Shown in pieces: positions 24,794 to 36,700 of a stretch of 60,938 bases of DNA (position 1 is the first letter of the stretch; each line of letters begins with the position of its first letter). Both the position numbers and the translations under genes were made by a program. The notes below the pieces were generated by a model. The model made no database searches. It saw only the letters and a program-made list of their open reading frames with translations, and was not told the origin of the DNA. The stretch is from Lachnospiraceae bacterium (GTDB taxonomy: Bacteria; Bacillota; Clostridia; Lachnospirales; Lachnospiraceae). The DNA is taken from positions 1-60,938 of the forward strand of contig JAFXQX010000013.1 in NCBI GenBank assembly GCA_017526745.1, read 5' to 3'.

Positions 24794-27700
24794 TCACTTT
24801 GCTGTTTTCTTCTTCTTGCCCGTTATTATTGTCACTACGATCGTAGCCACACATGCGGTCAGAAGCAGGAGCCACAGGATAATGTTGCTTGCATCTCCGG
24901 TAACAGGTCCGATCCTCTCACCGAGAACGCCGCTGGTCGGCTTAGCCCTTACACCAAGTACTCCGTTAACAACGCCGCCCTTCTTGACTCTTGCACCGAG
25001 AACTCCACCACGCGGAGGAGGTGTCGTCTCCTCTGTAGGATTGTTCACGATTCCGCCAAGGTCTATGGTCAGATCAGCAGTACCTGCGCCTACGGTGAAT
25101 ACGTATACAAGATCATCACCGTTAACATCGGTTGCCACCTCATATCCTGCAGGAGCATCCACTTCTACGAAGTAGTAGTCATCCCAAGGAAGGTCACCGA
25201 CATAGATCTCACCGGCTGCGTTCGTACGGTATGTACCGTATCTGTAGTATGCATCCGAGAACAGTGTCGAGGATGCTGCCTGACCTACAGTTCTGGGCGT
25301 TCTTGCATAGAGCTCGAATACCGCACCTGCAAGTCCTATCGTACCTCTTGCGCCTACCTTGCGCAGCCTTACCGAACCGACTGCCTTGGAATCAAGGTAT
25401 GTTACCTCAACAAGCTCTCCGCCTCTTACTATTGTAAATCCGAGACGTTCTGTTGAAAGCGCATATCCGTCAGGAGCCTTTGTCTCAACGAAGTAGTATG
25501 TGCCGTAAGGCAGATCTGCTATCGTCAGGCTTCCGGATCCATCCGTTACGAATACACCATTGCTCGTTGTGCTTGTAGCACGATAGCTTCCCGGTGCACC
25601 CGTTGCGTAGATGCGTGTGCCGGCCTCATTGTAGAGTGCGAATTCCGCACCGGCCAGAGTCTCACGTGTTGCCGCATCACGCTTGGTCAGTCTTACCGAA
25701 CCGTAGATCGGCGGATCAGACATCGTTACTGTTATCGTGTCACCATCCGTAGGAACGGTGAAAGTCATATCATCAGCTAATCCGTATCCTTCAGGCGCTT
25801 CGATCTCATGGAGTGTATATGTTCTGCCTGCTGTAAGCACAGACTCAACAACGTGTGCACTTGCACCGCTTGTCCATCTCTCAATCTCCGTCGAACCATC
25901 CATTATTGCAAGTGTAGCACCTGCAAGAGGAGCACGGGTATCAGCATCGATCTTTCTGATGAGGATGTCACCTGCCGTATTGTAGAAGTCATAGTTAATC
26001 TTCTCTGACAGATATCCTTCTATAGGAGTCTCCTCAACAATGTAAGTATAAGGTCTTCCGGCAGAATCGTACGTAGGAAGCTCATTGCCGCTTGCATCCG
26101 TAGCGAATCTGTATGTCGTATCAGGTGCAACGATGTCGTAGGAGTTGATCCTTCTTTCAACACCGCTTGCCGTTCTCTGATAAAGGTTGACCGTTACTGT
26201 AGGTCTGTCGTTAGGATCCGTGAAGTTATCGATCCAGTACTTGTTACCTTCGATAACCGTGTATTCCTTGACAGTGTTGCTAAATCCGAGATCCTTGCCT
26301 CTGCTTGTGTACTTGCTTGCAACAGCCTCTCCTGTGGCGGCATTTCTTATGGTCTTCTCAATCTTGAGGGCCTTTGTTCCGTCAAATGTTACCTTGACAT
26401 CGACATCGTACTCTACCAGATCATAGATTACTCCTTCGCTCTCGAAGACTGTATTATTCTCCGACCACACACCGCTTGAAGGCTTGGTCTCAGTCACTCT
26501 GTAGTAGAATGTCTTGCTTGTCTGGGCAACACCCTTTTCATCCTTGAGATCATTAAGGTCGTATGCGTAATTCTTACCTTCCTTGATAACATTGAGGTTA
26601 AATGAACCATCTGCTTCCGATCTCGTAGAATCTATGAGAGTCTTACCCCTTGTGCGTGCCGCATCATCATACTGATGGATCGCAAATCCGAACTGATCCT
26701 TCATTGAGTTCGGCGAAGCAAGTGCGTTACCGGCAAGGTCTGCCAGGAACTTGATACCGCTGATGCTTACGTTACCGTATGCCTCACGCTTGTTCTCAAA
26801 CTTGAACGTGGTATGGTATGTAAATCCTGTCTCAACATCTCCGGTCCTTGAAGGCGTAAAATCAGGTGTATCAAGTCTCTCAGATCCGGGAACAAGTACC
26901 TGAACATTTGAAACCTCTGCCTTGAGGACAGGTACTCCGTTATTTCTGGTATCATAGACCTTCTTACCGTTTTCGTACCTGTATGTCTCGCTGACATCAA
27001 TCGTCACGATGTACTTATTGTAATCATAATCAATATTCTCGTCAGTCTGAGCAGTCTCTTCTATCAGGTAGAAGTGAGGTCCTACAACTTCCTCAAGCGG
27101 CTTAGCCGTATATGTATTAGTATCCTTATCATACTCAACTCCGGCATTGTAGTTCAGGAAGTCGATCGTGTTGTGGTCAAACTTAACCAGATCGGGATCA
27201 CTTCCGATCGTTCCGTCTCCGGAGTTCGTAACCGTAGCCTCGCGGATCTGATCTTTACCGTTTATTTTGTCTGTTACGGGCTTTCTTTCAACAGGATCAT
27301 TGACCTCGGTTATCTTGAACGAGAACTTACCTGCGTCAAAATCAGGACCGTTGTACAGTTTCTTACCTTCGAGGTCGATATGTCCCTTCTGGTCGAAGAT
27401 ATTAACGATATCAACCTTCTTCTTGGTAACTACGGTGTTGCCGTTTTCATCATTTTCTTCAACATTGACTTCCACTTCGACTTTGTTGGAACCCTTTGTC
27501 TGTTTCCACTCAAGTGCCTTGGGATTCGTCTCCTTATCCCAGAATTCTGTGTTCCCGAGGCCTTTGACCTTCAGGTTGCCCTCACCATCATCCATGACAA
27601 ATACGGTAAGTGTAAGTTCCAGATCCGTCGGGTACTCGACTCCATCCGTGCTATCACCGGCAATCTCCTTGGCCGTGTATACGAACTTTTTATACTTGTC

Positions 27701-30700
27701 CGCATCGGCTCCGACGTGAGACTTCTCATCTGAAGTCAGTTCCTCGCCATACTGAAGATCATCAAAGTCTTTATTGATATTGTAAATAATGTCACCAACA
27801 AAGATCTCATCGGGATGCCCGGGAATCAGTTCATACGTGGTATTCCCCTTTGCATCTGTAACTGTCTTATAACCGTTCTTAACAATATTCTTGTAGCCAC
27901 CCGCGTACTTGGGATTACTCTCAAGAGCAGGTCCGGTGATCTCAAACTGGAACTCACCCGGTACTATCTCTCTGCCCATGATAGCCTTGCGAAGGATAGG
28001 CGGATCGATCTCACACTTAGCACTGTAGAAATTGATAAACTCGCAGTTCTTCGATATCTCTTCCTGATTCTTGCCAAGTGACTTGATCCACTCGATAAAG
28101 CTGTTCGTCTTGGCTTCATCGCCCTTGATCTCATCGCTAGCTTCAAAATTGGTGATCTTAGCGAGTTTCTCTTTAGGATCATCCGTTGCCTTTATTGTAA
28201 CTTCAACAACATACTCCGTCTTCGAGTATTCGATGTAGGACTTGGAATCTTCACCCACTTCCTCAGTAACGATGTAGTATTTCGTGACTTCATCCTGATT
28301 ACCAAGATCATCTATACTGTTGTACCAGATCGAGTCGAAGTAGAACTCATCCGATTCATCAAAACGTCTGGTCCTGGTCACACCGTCAATCTCAAGTTCC
28401 TTGCGTGCAAGCCCTGCAGCCGCTACAGACTCGTTGGTAATCTCAAGCTGATCCTTCTCTACGAACTTATCGCCTTCCTTAACTCTGATCTTAGCTCCGG
28501 AAGCATCCTTCAGGGTGAATTTGAACTTATCCTTTGCAGGATCAAGAGCTTTGTTCACAAGGATCTTCTTAACAGGTACTTCTACATTTCCATCCCTGTT
28601 GTAGATGTTATGGAATTCGAACTTAAATACAAGCGCATCATCCGCACCGGCGTTATACTCTTTCTCCGAGCCATCCTTGTAAACTGCATAGAACTGCTTC
28701 TTAAGCTTAAGCTTTCCGTCGGTTGTATCTTCGTACGGTGTAACTTCTACCCTGTATGACTGTGCTTCAGCAGGATCAAGCTCTGATCCGTCCTTAGCAG
28801 CCGTCTCAGTGATCGTATATTCATGAACCTTATCAAGATCTCCTTCGCCATACGGGATCGTAGCAAGCTCTGCCTGGCCGCTGCCATCACTTAACGCAGT
28901 GTACTCTTTCTTATTGAACTCATCGGTGAGCTTGAATGAATATGTCTCCTTCTTGCCGTGAGCTCTTCCCTTAAGATCCTTGATCGCAGCAAATGCAATG
29001 CTGTTATACAAGTATCTGTTTGTAAAATCAAATCCTGCAACTTTAAGTGTTCCCAGATTCTTATCTTCGTTATAAGTCGAAGTATACTTGTCGGTGGATA
29101 ATTCACTGTTTCCATCCATCTTCTTCTGGGTAACCGTAGCCGTCAGAACACCGTCCTTGTTGGCGCCGGCATAATCAACAGCAATCGTTATGTCATACCA
29201 TATCGTTGAATAGCTTACATTCTCGGTCTTCTTCTCAGGCACAACTTCCTTGATTACATAGTGGAATGTATTGCCGACATCAGTCTGATCATATTTGATC
29301 TTCTTGAATGCAAAGGTCAGATCCTTATCCTTGGAAGGATTAACCGTAAACTTCTGCTCATCTCCTTCACTTCCGACCTTACCGTCATCATTGATCTTAA
29401 CCGGATTCTTCTGATCGGAGAAGTTATAGAGTGCGAACGTGAAGTCCTCATCAGGATTCTCGTCAAAGCCAGAAATATGCTTCTCACCCTTAAGCTCAAT
29501 CTCTACCTCGGATGAGTATTCGTTCTTAAACTTGATTCCGCCTATTGTATAAGCGCCCGGTTTCGATTCGTTAACCTGAGGCAAAACATTACCCATGTAG
29601 CTTTCATCGAGACCATCACAGATTAATCTTACATCATCTGTAAGAATCTGAATTCTATTGTTATCAGGGTCTTTTGTAATCTTAACCTCAGCCTTATAGC
29701 TGGTTACAATGCGCTTAACACCCTTGATCTTAGAGTAATCTTCCTCAATGATCTCGTAATGGTATGTCTTGCCCGCATCATTAAGAGTAAATGTCTCGGC
29801 AGGGAATGTGATATCCGCTGTCTGGCCATCTTCTCTGACAACGACAGTAACCTCTTCTTTATTATCTATTGAATTCACCTCGTAACCGTTATCGCCCGTC
29901 TTCTTAAGAGTAAACTTGAACCAGTCACCCTTAAGAGGTCTTCCCGTAAGAGTCTTTTCGGCTACAAACCGGATAGAATTAGGCAAATAAAGCGGATTCT
30001 CAATAGTAACAGGTAATTCATTATCGCTGATATCAGCGTTTATAGTACCGTTTCCGGAATCTGAAAGAACAACCTTAACTATCTTTCCATCTTTATCTTT
30101 ATCAAAATCAAGTTCTGCACCGGGTCCGTAGATCTCCTGGTATTTGGCATTAAGAGCTTTCCTGGTCTCTTCGTCACAGTCCTCTGTTATCTTGTAATAC
30201 CTTTCAGGCTCCTCATTATAGCTGGCAAGCGTATAGTGCATGTCAAAGTGGAATATGCCGTCAGCACCTGAAGTTACTTCAGTCTGCGAAACCTCGCCAT
30301 CTTCAAAAGGAATAATCTCGCCGTCTGCATTGGTACGGGTGATCTTGAACTTGAACCCTTCAAGAACACGTCTATCATCAGATCCGGGAACAACCTTAAA
30401 TCCCTCTATGGGCGTACCACCTTCGGCATCATACTCATTTGTGAATGAGAACAGGTAGATACCTTCCTTCTCATTATAATCAGGGTCAACACTATAACCA
30501 TTATTAGTATACAAGTACTTTGAAACCGTTTCCTTGATGTCGAGAGGCTTGGTCAGGTCTGTAGGTGCCGTAACAACTACGGTTATCTCATACTTGTCAC
30601 GTGTGTATGTGATGCCGTCCTTCTTGTCAATCTCATTGCCCTGCTCGTCCTTGGGCAGATCCTCGGTTACGGTATAATGATACGTCTTCGTACCGCCTGC

Positions 30701-33700
30701 AGCCTTGATCTCATCATAATCGTATGTGATATCGGCAAACGATGCCTTATTATCATTCTGGCCTGTTACTACCTTCGCCGTAAGATCTTTTTTGACATCA
30801 CCTGTAAGAGTGAAATTAAACTTAAGACCGGCTGCCGTTGATCCTTCAACTACCTTCTTAACTTCAAGAGGAAGCTTTCCGGGAACGATATACTTGTTGT
30901 CAAATTTAGCAACCTTTGCAACAGGTACATTCTCTATACCATCGGTCGTAGTGATATTATCGCTCGTGATCTTGAATTCATCAGCGCTTAATACAGATAC
31001 GCCGTCAAGATCGCTGCTGACAACATCTGCCTGCAACTTGCCGTTCTTAAGATTTGTAACCTTAACAACAACCTTGTACTGATTCGAATCATATTCAACG
31101 TTCTTGATAGTACCCGGTCTCTCGGAAACCGTATAATAGAACGTCTTGTCTGCAGCATAATTGCCTTCGGAGACCTTAAGATCCTCTATTGAATATCCGA
31201 TCTCGTTGAACTCGAATGCCGGGAGTACATACTTGTCTCCATCCAAAGCAGCCGTAACTGTCTTAGAATCGCTGTATCCGCCGGAGAGCACATTACCATC
31301 CGCATCTGTCTCAGCAACATCAAATGTAAATGTATCGGCCTTCTCAACCGGGCGGCCCGTAAGGGTCTTATCTCCGCCAAACTTGACCTTTATCGGCTTA
31401 ACACCATATTCATTTGTGATGATAACCGGTGTCGGAACATAGAGTTCTATAGGATTTCCGTTCGCATCCTTGGCATCTGCGCTTGCATCAACAGAGCACG
31501 GTTCCATCGGACCACCGTCAATCGAAGCATAGACAACAAGTTTGCCATTGGCATTCTCATTCTCTTCCACCTTAACCTTAACAGTATGCTCAGGATATTC
31601 GCACACAAATCCGTCCTTAACAGTATCTTCCTTGATCGTGTACACATATTCATTTTTGCTGGCTCTTGTAAATGTAACGATGTCAAATTCTACGTCCTCA
31701 TACTCACGAGGCTCGGCAATGTTACCGCCTTCATCTCTTTTAAGCGTGATAGATTGCGTGTCTGTGTATGTCTCTACATCCTTACCCTTCTCTCTTTGTC
31801 CGGTAAGAGTGAATGAAAAATCACCATCATTCTTGGTCCAGCCTTCGCCTACAAGATTCTTTGTAACCTTAAGCTTAAGAGCTGCCGTAGATTCATATTT
31901 GTTGACAAATACTGCCCGATGGTCAGCATTTTCAATGCCTATAGCCTCAAGATTAAGAGTCGCTACAATCTTCTGCCAGAGTTTTGCAAAGAAGCCGCGC
32001 TCAGCGGGCTGTGTATCCTTCGGATATGCCTTCCAACTCGTTTCTATAGTACCTTTTCCGTTATCCTTAAGAGTGATCTCTACAGTGTACTTCGTTGTAT
32101 CATAAATGTAACCATCCTTCACGTATACTGTGTAAAGAATACCATTTTCATCGGATACTATCTTTGTTGCATCCGTGGGGATAACCTCTTCAAGAGTATA
32201 ATACTTCGTATACTCATAAACACCGTTACTGTCAGGTTCCGTTGATTTGTGAGATCCGCTGACAGCAGTGTTCCCGTCAAGGTCATCCTTGGTGAAGTGG
32301 AAGTTGAACTTAGCCTTTGCTGTATTTCCAGCCTTGTCAGCTGTGACAGGCAATGTTATGGATTCACCAACTTCCGGAGTGAGCTTAAATTTGAATCTAC
32401 CGTCTTCTCCAACCTTGAACTCTCTTCCTTCGAGGATCTTAGTTGCAAATATTTCCTCATCGCCTTCAGCTTCGTAGTAGTTGTTGATATAAGGAATCTC
32501 ATTCTGGCCCAGAGGTATTGCATGGGCTTTCCCGGTATCCTTGTCAAGCTTTGTATAGGTTTTTTCCACACCAAGAACTCCGCTGCCGTTATCGGTTATT
32601 GTTACAGCGATGTCATAGAGTGCGTTTTCCGTATTGTATGAGATACGGTCATTGCTTCCCGTTTCAACCTCACCCATGGTGTAGTGCAAGGTTACATATG
32701 GTTCATAGGTTCCATTCTTGTTTTTAAGAACAGTATCACGATCAAAGGTTACATCATCAAAGATAACCTTATAAAGGTTATCGATGTCCTCATTCTTCTG
32801 TCCGTGACCGTTTGTCCTCTCCACGGTCTTTCCCGAAGGATCAGTCAGGAAGAATGTAAACTGTCCTCTTTGGATGTCTCCGTTAAATCTCTTCTCAATC
32901 TCAAAGAAATCGGAGCCTTCCGCATTATAATGGTTCTCAAACGCACAAACTGCGTTGGAAACTTTATTTGTTTCGCTTACTCCATTCTTATATGTGGTTG
33001 TAGAACACTCAATATGTCCAAATCCGTCATCCCGGCATGTAAGACGTACTATGTACCTGTCCGGAGAAACCTCAACTTCCTTACCGGATGCGGTAACACA
33101 GCTCATCTCCTTTACAATGTAATCAACAGGCCCAGTAGGCATATTGTCCTGATCAATGGTGATCTCACCAAACTTAAGGATGTTATCGCCACCGGGCGTA
33201 CTGAAGCTGTCAAGGAAATCACTTCCCTTTACAACTATTTTGCGAGTCGGTTTATCTTCATCATCACCGGGTGCAAACAGCCCAAATGTGAACACGTCAT
33301 CCTTATCAAACTTTCTGCCGACCATTGTCTTAACAAGAGGAACATCAAATGATCCGCTTGCCTCGTATCTGTTGTAGAACTTAACTGTGTTCTCATCTGC
33401 AGAATTTGAATCAGCATGTGTATCATCAAGCACAGTAGGTTCAATTGTTTCCTGAGGAGTGTCGATGTTCTTGCGCTCAACATGAACTGTTACAACATAC
33501 CCTTCCTCGGCATTGACGTCATACAGTATTCCGTCTTTGGCAACATAATATGTACGTCCGCCAACGCTCTTTGTCGGAACAGTCTTGTTCGCAACGGCAT
33601 CCGCAGCAAACTTGCTTGTATCACCCCAAGGAATAACCTCGGTAATACGATACTTAAAGTCTTTGGAAGGAAGAAGTTTACCTTCCGAATCCTTCAGCAT

Positions 33701-36700
33701 GTTTGTATTGTAGTTAAGCGTTCTGAATGATGCCAGAGTTCCGACATTTCCTACCTCGTTCTGAGGCACATTTACTGTATCAAGACCATCTTCGCTCACA
33801 AGATTGAACTTGAACTCATCGTTTCGTATAGGACGAGAAGCTATAGTATCAAAATTCTTGATCGCATATAAAGGTATGCTGGTCTTGTTTACATATCGGT
33901 TGATAAATTCAATGCCTTCGGGAGCATCGGAACCATTCTTCTTGATCGTTTTGCCGTTTTGAGCCAATACGAGTTTTCCGTTACCGCCGTCAACAATCTC
34001 AAATGTAACCGTATACGTGGTTCCATCAGGAATGTATTTCTTCTCCTGAGTCTGGCCTTCGCCCTCGGTGCTCTCGGATTCTTCTGTCTTAGCTTCTTCC
34101 ACTACGGTGAACGTGTATGTTCCGGCCTTCTTGAAGGTTATCTTGTCAAACTTGAAACTGCCGCTCGCATCATTTGTAACCGTTTTATTCGCGGGCATCT
34201 TGACAAAATCATCAGATGCTTCTGTGAACGACTGTTTTTGTGTATTGACAAAACTATCAAAGGCAAGCGTGAAACTGAACTCATCCTTATCAAGCTGCTT
34301 ACCGATAAGGGTCTTTGAACCATCAATGTCATACTCACACTTATCGGCATTATAAGTATTGGCAAGTACAGCCTTAGCCATTGCATTGCCATTTATTGGA
34401 TCAAGCTTATCCTTATTATAGCCGGCATATACCGTCTTCTTAAGGTCCTTTGTTCCGTTATCTTCAACGACAACCTTGATATAGTAGGTCTGATCTGAAT
34501 AAGTTATACCGTTTTCAGTCTGACCCTTCTTGGCCTCAGTGATCGTATATTCGTGGGTACCGACATCACCCGGCTTACTCTTATCATAAGTGATCTCCTC
34601 AAATGCCCTAGGATGGCCAACCTTAACATCGGGTATAGTCTGAAGTACCTTTTCGCCTTCCTTAAGGACAAATGCAAACTCCTTATCCTTAAGTTCAGGT
34701 GAAGTATTCTCCTCATCCTTTTCAGCCCAGAACTGAACCTTACCTGTTGCGCCGTAAGAATTTATAAACAATGCACGATCTGATGTATTATCAAAATCAT
34801 TCGTGACTGTAAGGCCTAAGTCTGCTTTCGCATGACTGTTTGTACCATTATTATCCGTAACAGTAACAGTGACAGTCTTCGGCCCTGTAAGGCAACTGAT
34901 ATTACTGTCCGTTGGCGTAGCTTCTTCAAGAGTATAGGTAAACGTCTTGTATCTCTCACCACCCAGATCAGCAAGTGTATACTTTAATTTGGGACTAATC
35001 GTAAAGTTACCGTTTGAGTCATTTTTAGCCGTTCCTACAACTTTTCCGCTCGCATCCTTAAGATTGAATGTGAATTCCTTATCTTTAGGTTTACGTGTCT
35101 TGTTATCGAACTCCTTGAAACCATATACCTGTGTTTCACCGTCAACATCATAGTAGTTGTTAAATACAAGAGGTCCTACCAGTTCACCGTCACAGGCACT
35201 GTTATTCCACGAATACTTGGGATCAAGGTATGCGGTATATGTATGTTTACGCGTTCTTGCATCATACCTGTCTTCCAGATTTACCCATATCTTCAGGAAA
35301 TGGCTGGTTGTTTTAACACCATTAATCTCCTCCTGCATACCTGCCTGATCATAGATGATCTTGGTATTTGCAGTGTCTATTGTTTCCGATATCTTCCATT
35401 TGAAGTTCAGATAAAGAACTCTGCTGTAAGATCCCCAACCAAGGTCTTTATAGCCGGAGAAATGCTTGATTGAATTACCATAACCGTTATTAGGAAGACC
35501 TTTGTTAGGCTCGTAATAATTAGTGTATACGAAATTATACAGTTCCTTGGGATTGTCTATCTTAACAGTACCAAGTTCCAGTTCATGATTATTGGTATTA
35601 TACTCGATCCAACCTTGGCCGGGGTTAAGCTGCGGCATCAATTTCACATCTACAGGCGTTGGGTCATTATTATACGGTTCTGCCTTGAAATAGAATTTCG
35701 CAGGCCAGTACTTAAGATCGGTAAGTTCTTTACCTTTGCTGTCCTTAAGGTATTTCTTAACTTTGATCTTATATGTTCCGGGCTCTTCTTCCTCTTCCCC
35801 TATTGGAGTATTGTTGAATACAACCGGTGTGTCTATGGCATTGGAAACCTCACCGTCAAGAAAAGATCCCGAAGCACTGCCATCATCATTTATCTTGATG
35901 ATCTTTTTCTCGCTCTCGTTTACGCTGACATTACCTGTGCTATCTATTGTGACCGGAACCTTAACGGCATATACAGTTGAATCATATGTGAATCCTTCCG
36001 CACCACCTGTCTCCTTTATAATGTAGTAATAATCACCGGCATTTGATCCAACAGGATATTCAATATCAAACGATACACTGCCGCTATTATCATTATACTG
36101 AGTATCAAGACGAGCACTATCCTCACTTCCGTCCATCAGTATCTTGGCGTTACTTCCATTGCCTTCTTTCTTTGCCTTGAACAGCTTGAATTCAAACCTC
36201 TCGCCATTACTTGCATTTGCAGGCTGTCCGTCTACAGTCTTTCTGGCATAAAGAGTGATCCCGGTTCCGTCCGGAGATGGCAGATCATGATTATGATAGT
36301 GCCATTCGTTACCTGCATCGTTGCTGTTGCAGACCAAGATGCCGCCGCAGGCACCACCATCGCACGTAACCTTTGCGTTCGGTGCGATAATGACTCCCAT
36401 GGACTCAGTCAATTTCACGCTTGTCGCATTCTGCATGTTAAAGATGACCGCCGTGGTCGCCCAGTCGGCTTCTCTGTTAGTACTACCAATATATTCAGAC
36501 GGCTGCTTTCCATTCAGATGCCAGCGCTGCAACGTAAGATCTGTTGCCGTGCAGTTTATGATCAGCCTCTGCCCGGGATTCAGATAAATATCCAAACCAT
36601 CAGAGTCTTTGTCCATGAATGTACTGTCGGACTTAATGACATAAACTCCATCCGGCTGCTTCCTGAGATCAACGGTCGGGAATCTCTGGGAACCGGTCTG